NCBI GenBank assembly: GCA_023268715.1
Contig: JALRLV010000013.1
Span: 1-42,329 of the forward strand
Length of the DNA stretch: 42,329 nt
Reading direction: 5' to 3'
DNA from: Candidatus Thalassarchaeaceae archaeon
GTDB lineage: Archaea > Thermoplasmatota > Poseidoniia > Poseidoniales > Thalassarchaeaceae
The position numbers were made by a program, and so were the translations under genes. The notes under the pieces were generated by a model. It searched no databases and was not told where the DNA came from. It saw only the letters and a program-made list of their open reading frames with translations. Positions 33,844 through 41,105 of this stretch are shown in pieces. Positions within the stretch are counted from its first letter, which is position 1. Every line of letters begins with the position of its first letter.

Positions 33844-35685
33844 ATGCCGGTGCAGACGTACGATGCTGAGGCGACAGGAGTCGACCCATTTCGGCGCCTT
33901 TCGGCATCTCAGGTAAACCTCTGGAAGGCCTGTCCTCGTCAGTGGTATTACGCCTATGAAGAGAGGCTAAAGGGTCCAATGCCACCGGTAATTATTCGTG
34001 GAAATGCTGCAGAGGAATGCATCTGTAGAGTTCTTCGTGATTCTCCTTCTCTAATTACACCCGATGCCGCTGATAACCTTATTTCACCACTGAATGAAAG
34101 TGGTGCCCCAGATTGGGAGGACGAAGGAAATTGGATGGCTGCCAGACTTTCATCTAGGCCTTTAGAAGACTTGCCTACTAGTAGAGAGGAGCTTATGGAA
34201 TGGGCTCTTTCACGAGTTGAGGTTCACTTTGACAGGTGCTGGGAGGCAGCGGTTGATGATTGGCAATCGACACAAAATAGAACTGGCTCGTTGGAGGATG
34301 TTGAACCTGAAGAATGCATAGAAATGATACATGAAGGAATCAAGATGCATCTCGATGAAGTCGAGAAATGTATGGCTGCGGATGGCGGCCATAGACTTGA
34401 ATCTTGGAGAAGAGGAGAAGCTCGAGATGAAATCCCTGCACCAGATGGTTTCCCCCTAAAATGGAATTCTCCACACCCCTGTGCTCAGGCAGAAGGAAGC
34501 ACCACTTGGTGTGAGGCTTGGGAAATAACAAGGCCTTGGTTCGTGGATCCAGATTCAAAGTCATTTACTCAAACAACCTGTATCCCAGAGGGTTGGTTCC
34601 AAGGTGAATATGATTTGGTATATCGCTGGGATGACTCGATCAATATAGTCGATATCAAGGCAAGTATCGGAAAAGGAGATCGTTCTTTCAGTTATGTAGA
34701 GCAATTACGACTCTATGCTTGGCTTTGGTGGGAATCTCATTCACGTTCTGAACAAGTCAGTAATCTAGAAATTTGGTATCTTGGAACTGGGACTGTAAAA
34801 TCGATTAAACTTCCTGAAATATCTGAAATGGAGACCTACCAAAAGGAAATTGCTGAACTCTATCAACTCTTGAGAGCCGAAAACCCATCGATAGACGATT
34901 GTCCACCGGAGCCCGCACCATTGAGACATTTCGACGCCGGTGGAGTACCCGCTAAACCCCATATCGACCCAGATCCATTAGCTAGGTGCAAGGGCTGTGA
35001 GTACAGAGGATTCTGTCCTAAAGGTGAGCATGACCTAGAACTAACTTCTGAGAGAAGAATCGAACGTCTAGGTCATGCATGGCCAATCACTCCACTAGGA
35101 GAGATTGAGCCTAGAGTTAATGCAATAGGCGAAGTTATTGGGCTCTCCGGACCAGAATTACTAGATGATGGTACAATAAAGATACATTTCAGGTTACAAG
35201 ATGGATACGATCGAGCGAAGGTACAACCCGCATACAATGGCGGTCCGAGTAAAATTAGCCGCTCTATCACAGAAGGTGCTCGAGTCAAGGTATCCAATGC
35301 ATTACCTAGCCTTTGGCGCGGAGAATTACAACTCAACCTAGATGCTGATTCAGAAGTCAGTATAGCCGATGAGGATGATTCTGCACCTGTTGTTGATGTT
35401 GAGACTAGAGTCAGTATTGTAGCAAGAGTTTGGTCGATTGATTCCTTCCCAGATGGGGTTGGTAATACTCGTTGGGCCGCTACACTTGTGGATGCGACAG
35501 GTTCGGCCCAAATTGTTGCATTCAAGCAATTCATTCCTTTGAGTGCGGCTGCGGTAAAGCGTGGAGACACTATTGCAATCCTAAATGGTGAGAAAGGAGA
35601 GTGGGGCGGCCGCCCTCAAGTCAAATGTGGACCCGGGACTAAGGTTGTTATTGTCTCAGATGCAGAGGATGTCCCTGAATACTAA
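33844..35685 (+). CDS. PD-(D/E)XK nuclease with four-cysteine Fe-S cluster and OB-like C-terminal region
   Basis: The 613-residue protein resembles RecB/Cas4/AddB-type nucleases. The start LSASQVNLWKACPRQWYYAYEERL holds the first cluster cysteine C30. The nuclease core has D257 (GEYDLV), D270-I-K272 (the D-x-K motif) and then YVEQLRLYAW (QxxxY-type motif). The remaining cysteines C382, C385 and C391 (CKGCEYRGFC) complete an iron-staple site. The histidine usual near GNAAEE is not seen. Residues about 415-613 form one or two beta-barrel segments, including ATLVDATGSAQIVAFK, like OB folds of DNA-binding proteins. It is not near cas genes. A role in DNA repair or end processing is likely but unproven. 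Confidence 0.8.
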   Translation: MPVQTYDAEATGVDPFRRLSASQVNLWKACPRQWYYAYEERLKGPMPPVIIRGNAAEECICRVLRDSPSLITPDAADNLISPLNESGAPDWEDEGNWMAARLSSRPLEDLPTSREELMEWALSRVEVHFDRCWEAAVDDWQSTQNRTGSLEDVEPEECIEMIHEGIKMHLDEVEKCMAADGGHRLESWRRGEARDEIPAPDGFPLKWNSPHPCAQAEGSTTWCEAWEITRPWFVDPDSKSFTQTTCIPEGWFQGEYDLVYRWDDSINIVDIKASIGKGDRSFSYVEQLRLYAWLWWESHSRSEQVSNLEIWYLGTGTVKSIKLPEISEMETYQKEIAELYQLLRAENPSIDDCPPEPAPLRHFDAGGVPAKPHIDPDPLARCKGCEYRGFCPKGEHDLELTSERRIERLGHAWPITPLGEIEPRVNAIGEVIGLSGPELLDDGTIKIHFRLQDGYDRAKVQPAYNGGPSKISRSITEGARVKVSNALPSLWRGELQLNLDADSEVSIADEDDSAPVVDVETRVSIVARVWSIDSFPDGVGNTRWAATLVDATGSAQIVAFKQFIPLSAAAVKRGDTIAILNGEKGEWGGRPQVKCGPGTKVVIVSDAEDVPEY

Positions 35686-35747
35686 ATTTAATGCCAGTGC
35701 CGCCAAAACCTTCAATTCTGTTGTTAAATTGAAAAAATTGAAACGAC

Positions 35748-36260
35748 ATGGTGTTCGAATTAATTGAGATAGCAATTCTCATCGGGGCGGGATATCTATC
35801 AATATTTGAATGGATTAAAAAAAAGGACATCAAATCAAATGAAAAAAATGATTTTTTCGTACCTGCATCATTTCTGGTGGTTGGAATTATTTTAGCATTT
35901 ACGATTGGAGTAGATGGAGATGGGATCTTTCCTTTTGCCTCGATGATTTGTGGTATTGCAGCAGTTCCTTTAGTAATCTCTCTAGTCTTAACCGGATTGG
36001 CTCAAGATCAGCAAAAGTTGGATGGAGATATAACCTACAATGAAGGAGATAAATTTTGGATTATCCAAGATAAGTTATCACCTCTAAGTTCTGAATTAGA
36101 GCAATTCGACGGCCAGGAAGGCGAAATCACTGAGGTAAATGCTGATAGAAGTGTTGAGATGAAATTTGCAGATGGCTCGGTTGGTACTTTTTGGTTGACG
36201 AATCTGAGCAACATTCCCTCAGAACCACCAAAGTCCGAGAAGAAGGGTTGGTGGCAGTGA
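35748..36260 (+). CDS. small membrane protein with a cytoplasmic SH3/KOW-like domain
   Basis: The 170-residue protein has three hydrophobic segments (about residues 3-20, 40-58 and 62-86). A soluble C-terminal region follows, in which DGQEGEITEVNADRSVEMKFADGSVGTFW resembles the repeated strands of a KOW or SH3-type barrel. NfeD-like proteins have a similar layout (membrane part plus OB domain), but the family match is not clear to me. It follows the nuclease gene by 62 bp and precedes the convergent tRNA-Ser gene. No function is assigned. Confidence 0.65.
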   Translation: MVFELIEIAILIGAGYLSIFEWIKKKDIKSNEKNDFFVPASFLVVGIILAFTIGVDGDGIFPFASMICGIAAVPLVISLVLTGLAQDQQKLDGDITYNEGDKFWIIQDKLSPLSSELEQFDGQEGEITEVNADRSVEMKFADGSVGTFWLTNLSNIPSEPPKSEKKGWWQ

Positions 36261-36264
36261 TGTT

Positions 36265-36350
36265 TGGCGCCGAGAGAGGGATTTGAACCCCCGCGTCCAA
36301 GGGACAGTGGATTTCGAATCCACCGCAATACCGGGCTATGCGATCTCGGC
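36265..36350 (-). tRNA. tRNA-Ser(CGA) with encoded CCA
   Basis: On the minus strand the acceptor GCCGAGA (36350-36344) pairs with TCTCGGC (36275-36269). The anticodon stem GTGGA/TCCAC frames the loop TTCGAAA, giving anticodon CGA. A long variable arm GTCC-CTT-GGAC marks a type II tRNA, as expected for serine. The T arm is GGGGG/CCCTC with TTCAAAT. The discriminator is G, followed by an encoded CCA at 36267-36265. No intron is present. Confidence 0.96.
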
Positions 36351-36405
36351 AGTAAGCCCGCCACCTGCGATTTGGTCATAAGTCTGACTAGCCCCCCTTG
36401 GATTG

Positions 36406-36609
36406 ATGCGAGTAACGGTGAATCATGAAGACGGTAGTCCCAGCATAGTTGAGACTGATGAGCCAATAAGCATCGCGGAAGTATTGAACCGCCTTGACAT
36501 TGCAAGTTCTACAGTACTTGCAGTATTGGGTGAAACTATAGTCCCTCATTCGTCAACAATCACTGAAGATATAGAAATTGAACTAATTGTAGTATCAAGC
36601 GGCGGTTAA
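36406..36609 (+). CDS. ubiquitin-like sulfur carrier (ThiS/MoaD/SAMP-like)
   Basis: The 67-residue protein starts at the ATG at 36406 (a TTG one codon earlier is possible) and ends in VVSSGG. A C-terminal Gly-Gly and a beta-grasp-sized sequence with I-x-VLNRLDI near the middle are typical of ThiS, MoaD and the archaeal SAMP proteins. These carry sulfur as a thiocarboxylate, for thiolated tRNA or molybdopterin, and can be attached to proteins. Its position beside a tRNA gene is probably chance. It overlaps the convergent peptidase gene by 15 bases. No activating E1-like gene is in the window. Confidence 0.8.
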   Translation: MRVTVNHEDGSPSIVETDEPISIAEVLNRLDIASSTVLAVLGETIVPHSSTITEDIEIELIVVSSGG

Positions 36610-37335
36610 GTCTCCGCGAAGAATAGTTCCAGGCTCTTTAGTGACTATTTCCTCGTTTTTGCGTATTACATCTGCCTTGTTCCCAAGCAGTTCATACGAA
36701 TCATTTCTGCATCTTAGAAAAGATCCTTCATACAAACCAATAACTGGCGTATTGTTGGTTTGGTGGTATTCACTGACTCTTCTTGCACGGGTTTCTCCAA
36801 AGTGTTGTTGGAATTCTCCGTCTTCAGATTCCCTATACCAAATTCCTCCGGGGTGATAATGGGGATTAATCTGAAATGGAACGATACCAAATGTTTCGAA
36901 TGAAGGAACCATTGTAATTGCCATATCATTGGTTGTCTGCATACTAGGGCAGGCCACATTTGCTCCCGCACTAACTCCAGCGTACGGGACTCCTCTTTGC
37001 AATACTGCCTCTCTAATTGGTTCAATCAGACCTCTTTCATGTAGAGCCCGGACAAGTAACCAGGTGTTTCCGCCGCCAACGTAGATTCCATCCATTGCCT
37101 CGATGGCAGCTAGTGGGTCCTCGAATTCATGTAAGCCTACTAGTTCGTATCCAGATTGGCCAGCAAAGTCCTGCATCCTTTCGGTATATCCATCATAATC
37201 ATTAGAGGCAAATGGAATAAATATGACTCTTTCACAATCAGCAAAATTTTCTGACATTAAGTCACGGTACAACTCTCTGCGTTCATCCGTTCCGATACCG
37301 CCACTTCCTAGCAGTGCACGCATATGCTTCACCAT
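36595..37335 (-). CDS. dipeptidase E-like serine peptidase (family S51)
   Basis: The 246-residue protein belongs to the peptidase E family, cytoplasmic serine peptidases of glutamine-amidotransferase fold that favour Asp-X dipeptides. The nucleophile elbow is GVSAGANVACP with S122, and the block INPHYHP holds a conserved histidine. YVGGGNTWLLVRAL is another hallmark. It starts at an ATG directly after the PAC2 stop, so it is probably part of the downstream end of the translation operon. The 3' end overlaps the sulfur-carrier gene on the other strand. Confidence 0.88.
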   Translation of the reverse strand: MVKHMRALLGSGGIGTDERRELYRDLMSENFADCERVIFIPFASNDYDGYTERMQDFAGQSGYELVGLHEFEDPLAAIEAMDGIYVGGGNTWLLVRALHERGLIEPIREAVLQRGVPYAGVSAGANVACPSMQTTNDMAITMVPSFETFGIVPFQINPHYHPGGIWYRESEDGEFQQHFGETRARRVSEYHQTNNTPVIGLYEGSFLRCRNDSYELLGNKADVIRKNEEIVTKEPGTILRGDLTAA

Positions 37336-38088
37336 TCAGACGTAGAAGTCATCTGCTTCAGCGGGCATCCCAAGGTGTTCCTCGATAGACCCACTGACTT
37401 CTATACTCGCGAGTAATTTTCTTGCGGTCTCTTCCGTCGTGTCTAAGTCGATACCAAGCGGCAAGTCCAGTGCTTCCTCAATCCAACGCGCAAGCCTGTC
37501 CGCGGCAATGACATCTGCTGAAGCACCAACGGTATCAGCAACTAATGCTACTGCTGGAACTTGATGCATTGAAGACAGCGAGACCAAAAGCCCAGCAACC
37601 CCAATCATTCCCGCTTCGGGTTGAGATTTACTAACTTCGATATCATTGGCTTGGAGATTGCTACGTACCTTTGCATCTGCACAAATCACGTGGATTGCTT
37701 TCTCTTCAACTTCAGAAGCTAGACCAGCCAAGACCAATAGTTGAGGAGTCGATTTAGCCATCTCCAAGATAGCCTGCGCAACCTCGTGTTGTCCTGTTGC
37801 AGTCATTGGCTGTAACTCCCCAGTTACCGTCACAACATATCTTCCATCGGACAACATTACTCGATGGACTAGCATCGATGGTGGAGCGAGTAGTCCATCT
37901 TTATCCAAAGTAGAGTGAGGAGGCATATCTGGATGGAGTATTCTGGCAATTAGGGTCGAAGGATTGTTTTCTACCATTGCGTCAACAACCAACTTGCCAA
38001 CATTTCCTACACCTGGTACGGCCTCCAACAAAGCCACATGTTCAGGTAATGAATTCCCAATCAACCAATGTATCTGTGCACGACTCAA
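37336..38088 (-). CDS. PAC2-family protein (archaeal proteasome-assembly-chaperone homolog)
   Basis: The 250-residue product belongs to the PAC2 family, seen in VALLEAVPGVGNVGKLVVDAMV near the N terminus and GELQPMTATGQHEVAQAILEMA in the middle. Eukaryotic PAC2 helps assemble the proteasome; archaeal members often sit next to nop10 and are of uncertain function. The start is best placed at the TTG at 38088. It overlaps the nop10 stop (TTGA), and GGAGGAGGA lies three to eleven bases upstream. An ATG at 38130 would give 264 residues, but it lies before this strong ribosome-binding site. Confidence 0.87.
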   Translation of the reverse strand: MSRAQIHWLIGNSLPEHVALLEAVPGVGNVGKLVVDAMVENNPSTLIARILHPDMPPHSTLDKDGLLAPPSMLVHRVMLSDGRYVVTVTGELQPMTATGQHEVAQAILEMAKSTPQLLVLAGLASEVEEKAIHVICADAKVRSNLQANDIEVSKSQPEAGMIGVAGLLVSLSSMHQVPAVALVADTVGASADVIAADRLARWIEEALDLPLGIDLDTTEETARKLLASIEVSGSIEEHLGMPAEADDFYV

Positions 38089-38297
38089 TCGTCCTCCTCC
38101 TTTCGAGGAGTAGGTAATGTTTCGATCCATTCGTCACTTCCAGCGCCTTCTCGCTGTCTTCGACGTGCTCCTTGAGCATCTTGTGGCGAGTATTTCATTG
38201 GTGCAGCGGAAGTCGTTTTACCTCCGCACTCCTTGCATTTTTCAGCAAGTCCATACTCGCCACAAACCGTACACCGTTGTAGTCTCGTCCGAGCCAT
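38085..38297 (-). CDS. nop10: Nop10-like H/ACA ribonucleoprotein subunit
   Basis: The 70-residue protein has the Nop10 zinc ribbon (C9, C12, C21, C24 in QRCTVCGEYGLAEKCKEC). The core-family motif AAPMKYSPQDAQGARRRQ, which contacts the pseudouridine synthase Cbf5, follows. Archaeal Nop10 is usually about 55-60 residues, and the acidic C-terminal tail (about 15 residues) is an extension. It guides rRNA pseudouridylation with H/ACA RNAs. It lies between eif2a and PAC2, an arrangement widely conserved in archaea. Confidence 0.93.
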   Translation of the reverse strand: MARTRLQRCTVCGEYGLAEKCKECGGKTTSAAPMKYSPQDAQGARRRQREGAGSDEWIETLPTPRKEEDD

Positions 38298-38363
38298 CGC
38301 GATTCCTCAGTAGGCATGTCCGCTTTCAGAGGTCTTTGAAGTTGTAGCATGCATATTGGCGAT

Positions 38364-39152
38364 TTACATGCGTTCGATATCGATTGAGCCTTCAACCGAA
38401 GCGATTGATTCTGTGGCAGCGGTTTGAGCCCTTTCCCACATTCTTTCGGCTGTCTCGTAATCTGGGGCTCTGATATCGACCCTATACTCTGGGGCGCCAT
38501 CGTAATGACAGGTTAGTGTTGCATCTTCTTCTCCTTCAGCAACCGCTTCTGCGGCAAGAAGTGCATCTCGTATTGCATAAACACCTTCTGAACCCCAAAC
38601 TTCGATGTTGAACCGACCACGAATCTCAACAAATGGAGGTATGATATTCTCTACCGCTAATTCGATTACCGTGGACATCCAATCTCCACTAAAGCCATTA
38701 TCGGATAATGCGGTTTCAGAAATTGCACATTCCTCTAGGGCTCCATACAGGGTTCCAAAAATCTCAGTCATCTCTTCTGAAATCTCGGTGGTTTTTTCTT
38801 CATCCCATCCAGTTCTTTCAGCGACAACTCCCATAATTTGGTTTGCACGTTGTTCATTCTTCCAACTCTGAATAGTGTCTCTTCGTCGTTCTTCTGAGAC
38901 ACTCTTGATCGACAAATCAACTCGTTGTCGATCTTTTTTGACTCCGATTACTTTGGCGACGACTCGCTGTCCAACTCGAATGTGGTTACGGATGTTCTTG
39001 ACCCAACCAGAAGCAACTTCACCAACGAAAACGAATCCTTCACGGGAACCGTATCCGTCTAGGCTAAGATATGCTCCGTTTTCTCGGACATTACTGACCG
39101 TGCAAACTAGTAATTCGCCTTCTTCAGGCCAATTATCATTGGTCTCAGCCAT
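38364..39152 (-). CDS. eif2a: translation initiation factor 2, alpha subunit (aIF2-alpha)
   Basis: The 262-residue subunit helps bring initiator Met-tRNA to the ribosome. An N-terminal S1-type OB fold (about residues 10-92, GELLVCTVSNVRENGAYLSL and GQRVVAKVIGVKKDRQRVDLSIK) is followed by a helical domain. A C-terminal alpha-beta domain ends with EYRVDIRAPDYETAERMWERAQ. At the loop that carries the regulatory Ser51 in eukaryotes it reads GEVASGWVKNI, a related site not known to be phosphorylated here. It lies 16 bp after rps27e in the conserved operon. Confidence 0.95.
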   Translation of the reverse strand: MAETNDNWPEEGELLVCTVSNVRENGAYLSLDGYGSREGFVFVGEVASGWVKNIRNHIRVGQRVVAKVIGVKKDRQRVDLSIKSVSEERRRDTIQSWKNEQRANQIMGVVAERTGWDEEKTTEISEEMTEIFGTLYGALEECAISETALSDNGFSGDWMSTVIELAVENIIPPFVEIRGRFNIEVWGSEGVYAIRDALLAAEAVAEGEEDATLTCHYDGAPEYRVDIRAPDYETAERMWERAQTAATESIASVEGSIDIERM

Positions 39153-39168
39153 TCTAGTTCAGTCCCCT

Positions 39169-39342
39169 TCACTCGAGGACGTCTACGATTGTGCTACCAA
39201 CTAGCTCGGCTTTACCACCTGCAGGGCGGGCCAATGTGGAACCGCAAATTGAGCAGGAAATCTGGGTGGACGCCCTTTCGAAAATAATTGTCTCGTGACC
39301 GCAGTCGCGGCAGTTTACTCGCAAGAATTTTGCATCTCCCAT
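39169..39342 (-). CDS. rps27e: ribosomal protein S27e (eS27)
   Basis: The 57-residue protein starts at the ATG at 39342 (MGDAKFLRVNCRDCGH). All four zinc cysteines C11, C14, C30 and C33 are present. The rest (GGKAELVGSTIVDVLE) is standard. It is placed four bases after rpl44e, as in most archaea. Confidence 0.95.
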   Translation of the reverse strand: MGDAKFLRVNCRDCGHETIIFERASTQISCSICGSTLARPAGGKAELVGSTIVDVLE

Positions 39343-39346
39343 GATA

Positions 39347-39628
39347 TCACTTCTCCACGAGTTCAAACTTCTTTGCTCTCTGTGCGGCAGGTTGGTGAGC
39401 CTTTCCAGTCTCGGAGCAACGGTAGAGTAGGTTGACGCGCTTGGTTGGCTTCTCGCCAGAAGGCTTTGGACGAGGGAAACCTCGGTATCCCGATGTAGCC
39501 TTACGGAATCTACGCTGACCCCATTTTAATTCGGAAGCGCGTCGCTTCTTGACTCGTTCGACTGTGTGCTCAGTATGCTTACCAGCTGACGGGCTGTAGC
39601 GCATTACCTTACGTGGCATCTTGACCAT
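39347..39628 (-). CDS. rpl44e: ribosomal protein L44e (eL42) with a degenerate zinc site
   Basis: The 93-residue protein starts at the ATG at 39628, preceded by GAGGTG at good spacing. An ATG at 39619 is also in frame and would be close to other family starts. The core TEHTVERVKKRRASELKWGQRRFRK, GYRGFPRPKP and LLYRCSETGKAH is clearly L44e. Three of the four zinc cysteines are gone. The usual YCPxC is YSPSA (S12 and A15), and the usual C-x-x-C near the end is C-S-E-T. The zinc ribbon is therefore probably not metal-bound. The surrounding operon is normal, so this is a real variant and not a pseudogene. Confidence 0.93.
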   Translation of the reverse strand: MVKMPRKVMRYSPSAGKHTEHTVERVKKRRASELKWGQRRFRKATSGYRGFPRPKPSGEKPTKRVNLLYRCSETGKAHQPAAQRAKKFELVEK

Positions 39629-39783
39629 TACTGAGCACCTCAACGTCTTACGACGACGCGCCCACCTATGACCCATATTTGATTGTGTCGCGAGAGGGCG
39701 GGCGCACTCTAGGGGCGAAGTGGCTTATTTTTGCCTAAATTGAAGATAGTCAATTCAAAGAATCTCCTCCCGCTCGAACAGCC

Positions 39784-40383
39784 ATGGTCTTCTGGGTGAA
39801 TCAGGCTCTCCTGAGCACGACCTTAATGCTAGCGGCATTCTCTATGTGGAGGATGGGTCCTGCCTTCAAGCGTAGTAAATTCGCTGGACCTGTAGCATTA
39901 ATCGGACTTGCAGGCCTCCTATTTTTGCCTGAACAACCTCTGTATTTTGAATCGGATTATCAACGCTGCGAGTTCATTTCATTTTGTAACGACGATGGAA
40001 GGGAATCTTATCTCAGAGTGGTTTTTTGGTCGTTAATTTCCATTTCTTCTGCATTTATCGGTTGCCATACGATAATTCGAGGCTCCCGAATATACTCGGG
40101 ACGAAACCTTCCTGTCTTAGCAATTGGGTGGTTTTTCCTTGGATTGTCCTGGTGGACTATTGCCCAAAGCTCATGGTTTGGAGACGCGTATAGCAGACTA
40201 GATGTTCTTGCCTGGATGGTTTGTTTCCTCTTTGGTATCGCTGCCACGGTATACCTATTTTTCCATATCATTAGATTTACTGAGAAGATTACTCCAAAAG
40301 ATCCACCAATTGAGCCCCTCGACGATAATGAAAGACGTTTGGTTACTGAAATGATTAGAAGAAATATAGGAGGTGGAAATTAA
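39784..40383 (+). CDS. integral membrane protein of unknown function
   Basis: I do not recognise this 199-residue protein. It shows about five hydrophobic helices (roughly residues 2-20, 38-50, 82-102, 112-130 and 142-165). A loop between the first two groups holds two cysteines (C60 and C65, in YQRCEFISFCNDD), which could form a disulfide outside. The charged C-terminal tail (EKITPKDPPIEPLDDNERRLVTEM) is probably cytoplasmic. It overlaps the next small membrane protein by one base (TAATG), and the two presumably form a complex. It is divergent from the rpl44e operon. Confidence 0.6.
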   Translation: MVFWVNQALLSTTLMLAAFSMWRMGPAFKRSKFAGPVALIGLAGLLFLPEQPLYFESDYQRCEFISFCNDDGRESYLRVVFWSLISISSAFIGCHTIIRGSRIYSGRNLPVLAIGWFFLGLSWWTIAQSSWFGDAYSRLDVLAWMVCFLFGIAATVYLFFHIIRFTEKITPKDPPIEPLDDNERRLVTEMIRRNIGGGN

Positions 40384-40754
40384 TGGTTAGTTTTGACCTT
40401 TCATTTGCTGGTATTGGATCATTAGGAGCAATGATTCTAATCGCACTGGTTTTCCTTTCGTACTGTTTTGCAATACATCTAATCGTAACTTGGAATCCCT
40501 ATCATCGCCCAGTTATTCCTTTGGTTTCTTCTCTAATTTTTAGTTTAGGTCCAATGTTAGCAATGTCAATACAAAAAGATGGAAACACTTCAATTTCGGA
40601 AATGCTAGAGGTTGCTTTTCTATTTACTACATTGGGCTTAGGGGTAATCGTGCTTTGGATGCCATTTATTCTCGCATTCGTCACTTTTCAAATGATTATT
40701 GTGTCTAGAAAAAGTCCGTCGGAAGACCCCCTTCTGGAGATGTTAGATAACTAA
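40383..40754 (+). CDS. small integral membrane protein of unknown function
   Basis: The 123-residue protein has three to four predicted helices (about residues 8-35, 43-60 and 72-105) and a short polar end. It overlaps the upstream membrane gene by one base, which suggests coupled synthesis and a heteromeric complex. There are no cysteine or charged motifs that give a family. A T-rich stretch follows the stop (around 40759-40779) and may end the transcript before rpl37e. Confidence 0.55.
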   Translation: MVSFDLSFAGIGSLGAMILIALVFLSYCFAIHLIVTWNPYHRPVIPLVSSLIFSLGPMLAMSIQKDGNTSISEMLEVAFLFTTLGLGVIVLWMPFILAFVTFQMIIVSRKSPSEDPLLEMLDN

Positions 40755-40860
40755 CTCGAGTTTTTGTTTGCCTTATTTTGCTAGCAATCCCGTTGCAATC
40801 CTTTGGGTAACGCTCATAACAAGCCCGTCGGTCGCCGCGTTGTCCTCAGAGGTGGTAATC

Positions 40861-41049
40861 GTGTCAAAGGGAACTCCGAGCATGGGCAAGAAGCAAAAGT
40901 CCACGCATATTCGATGCCGACGCTGTGGTCGACATTCCTACCACAAGCAGAAGCGCGCTTGCTCTTCATGTGGCTATGGCGAATCTGCACGTCGCCGTAA
41001 ATTCCGCTGGAGCAAGCGAAACCGATCTATGGCTCAGCACAAGAAGTGA
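40861..41049 (+). CDS. rpl37e: ribosomal protein L37e (eL37)
   Basis: The 62-residue protein reads from a GTG at 40861 as [21 protein letters not shown]. The start is fixed by the family N terminus SKGTPSMGK and by AGAGGTGG a few bases upstream; an ATG at 40882 would cut off these residues. The zinc site is C19, C22, C34 and C37. It lies 56 bp before purF. Confidence 0.94.
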   Translation: MSKGTPSMGKKQKSTHIRCRRCGRHSYHKQKRACSSCGYGESARRRKFRWSKRNRSMAQHKK

Positions 41050-41105
41050 AGACTTCGTTCCGGAAATGGCTAAGTCCTTACTGAATCAGCAAGAGACGAA
41101 TCCCG

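Noticed and set aside
33844-35685. Cas4 of a CRISPR system
   Set aside because: The cysteine pattern fits, but no repeat-spacer array or other cas gene is in the window. The protein is about three times longer than Cas4.
36265-36609. Integration site at tRNA-Ser
   Set aside because: No integrase gene or repeated tRNA 3' end was found near the gene, and the flanking genes look native.
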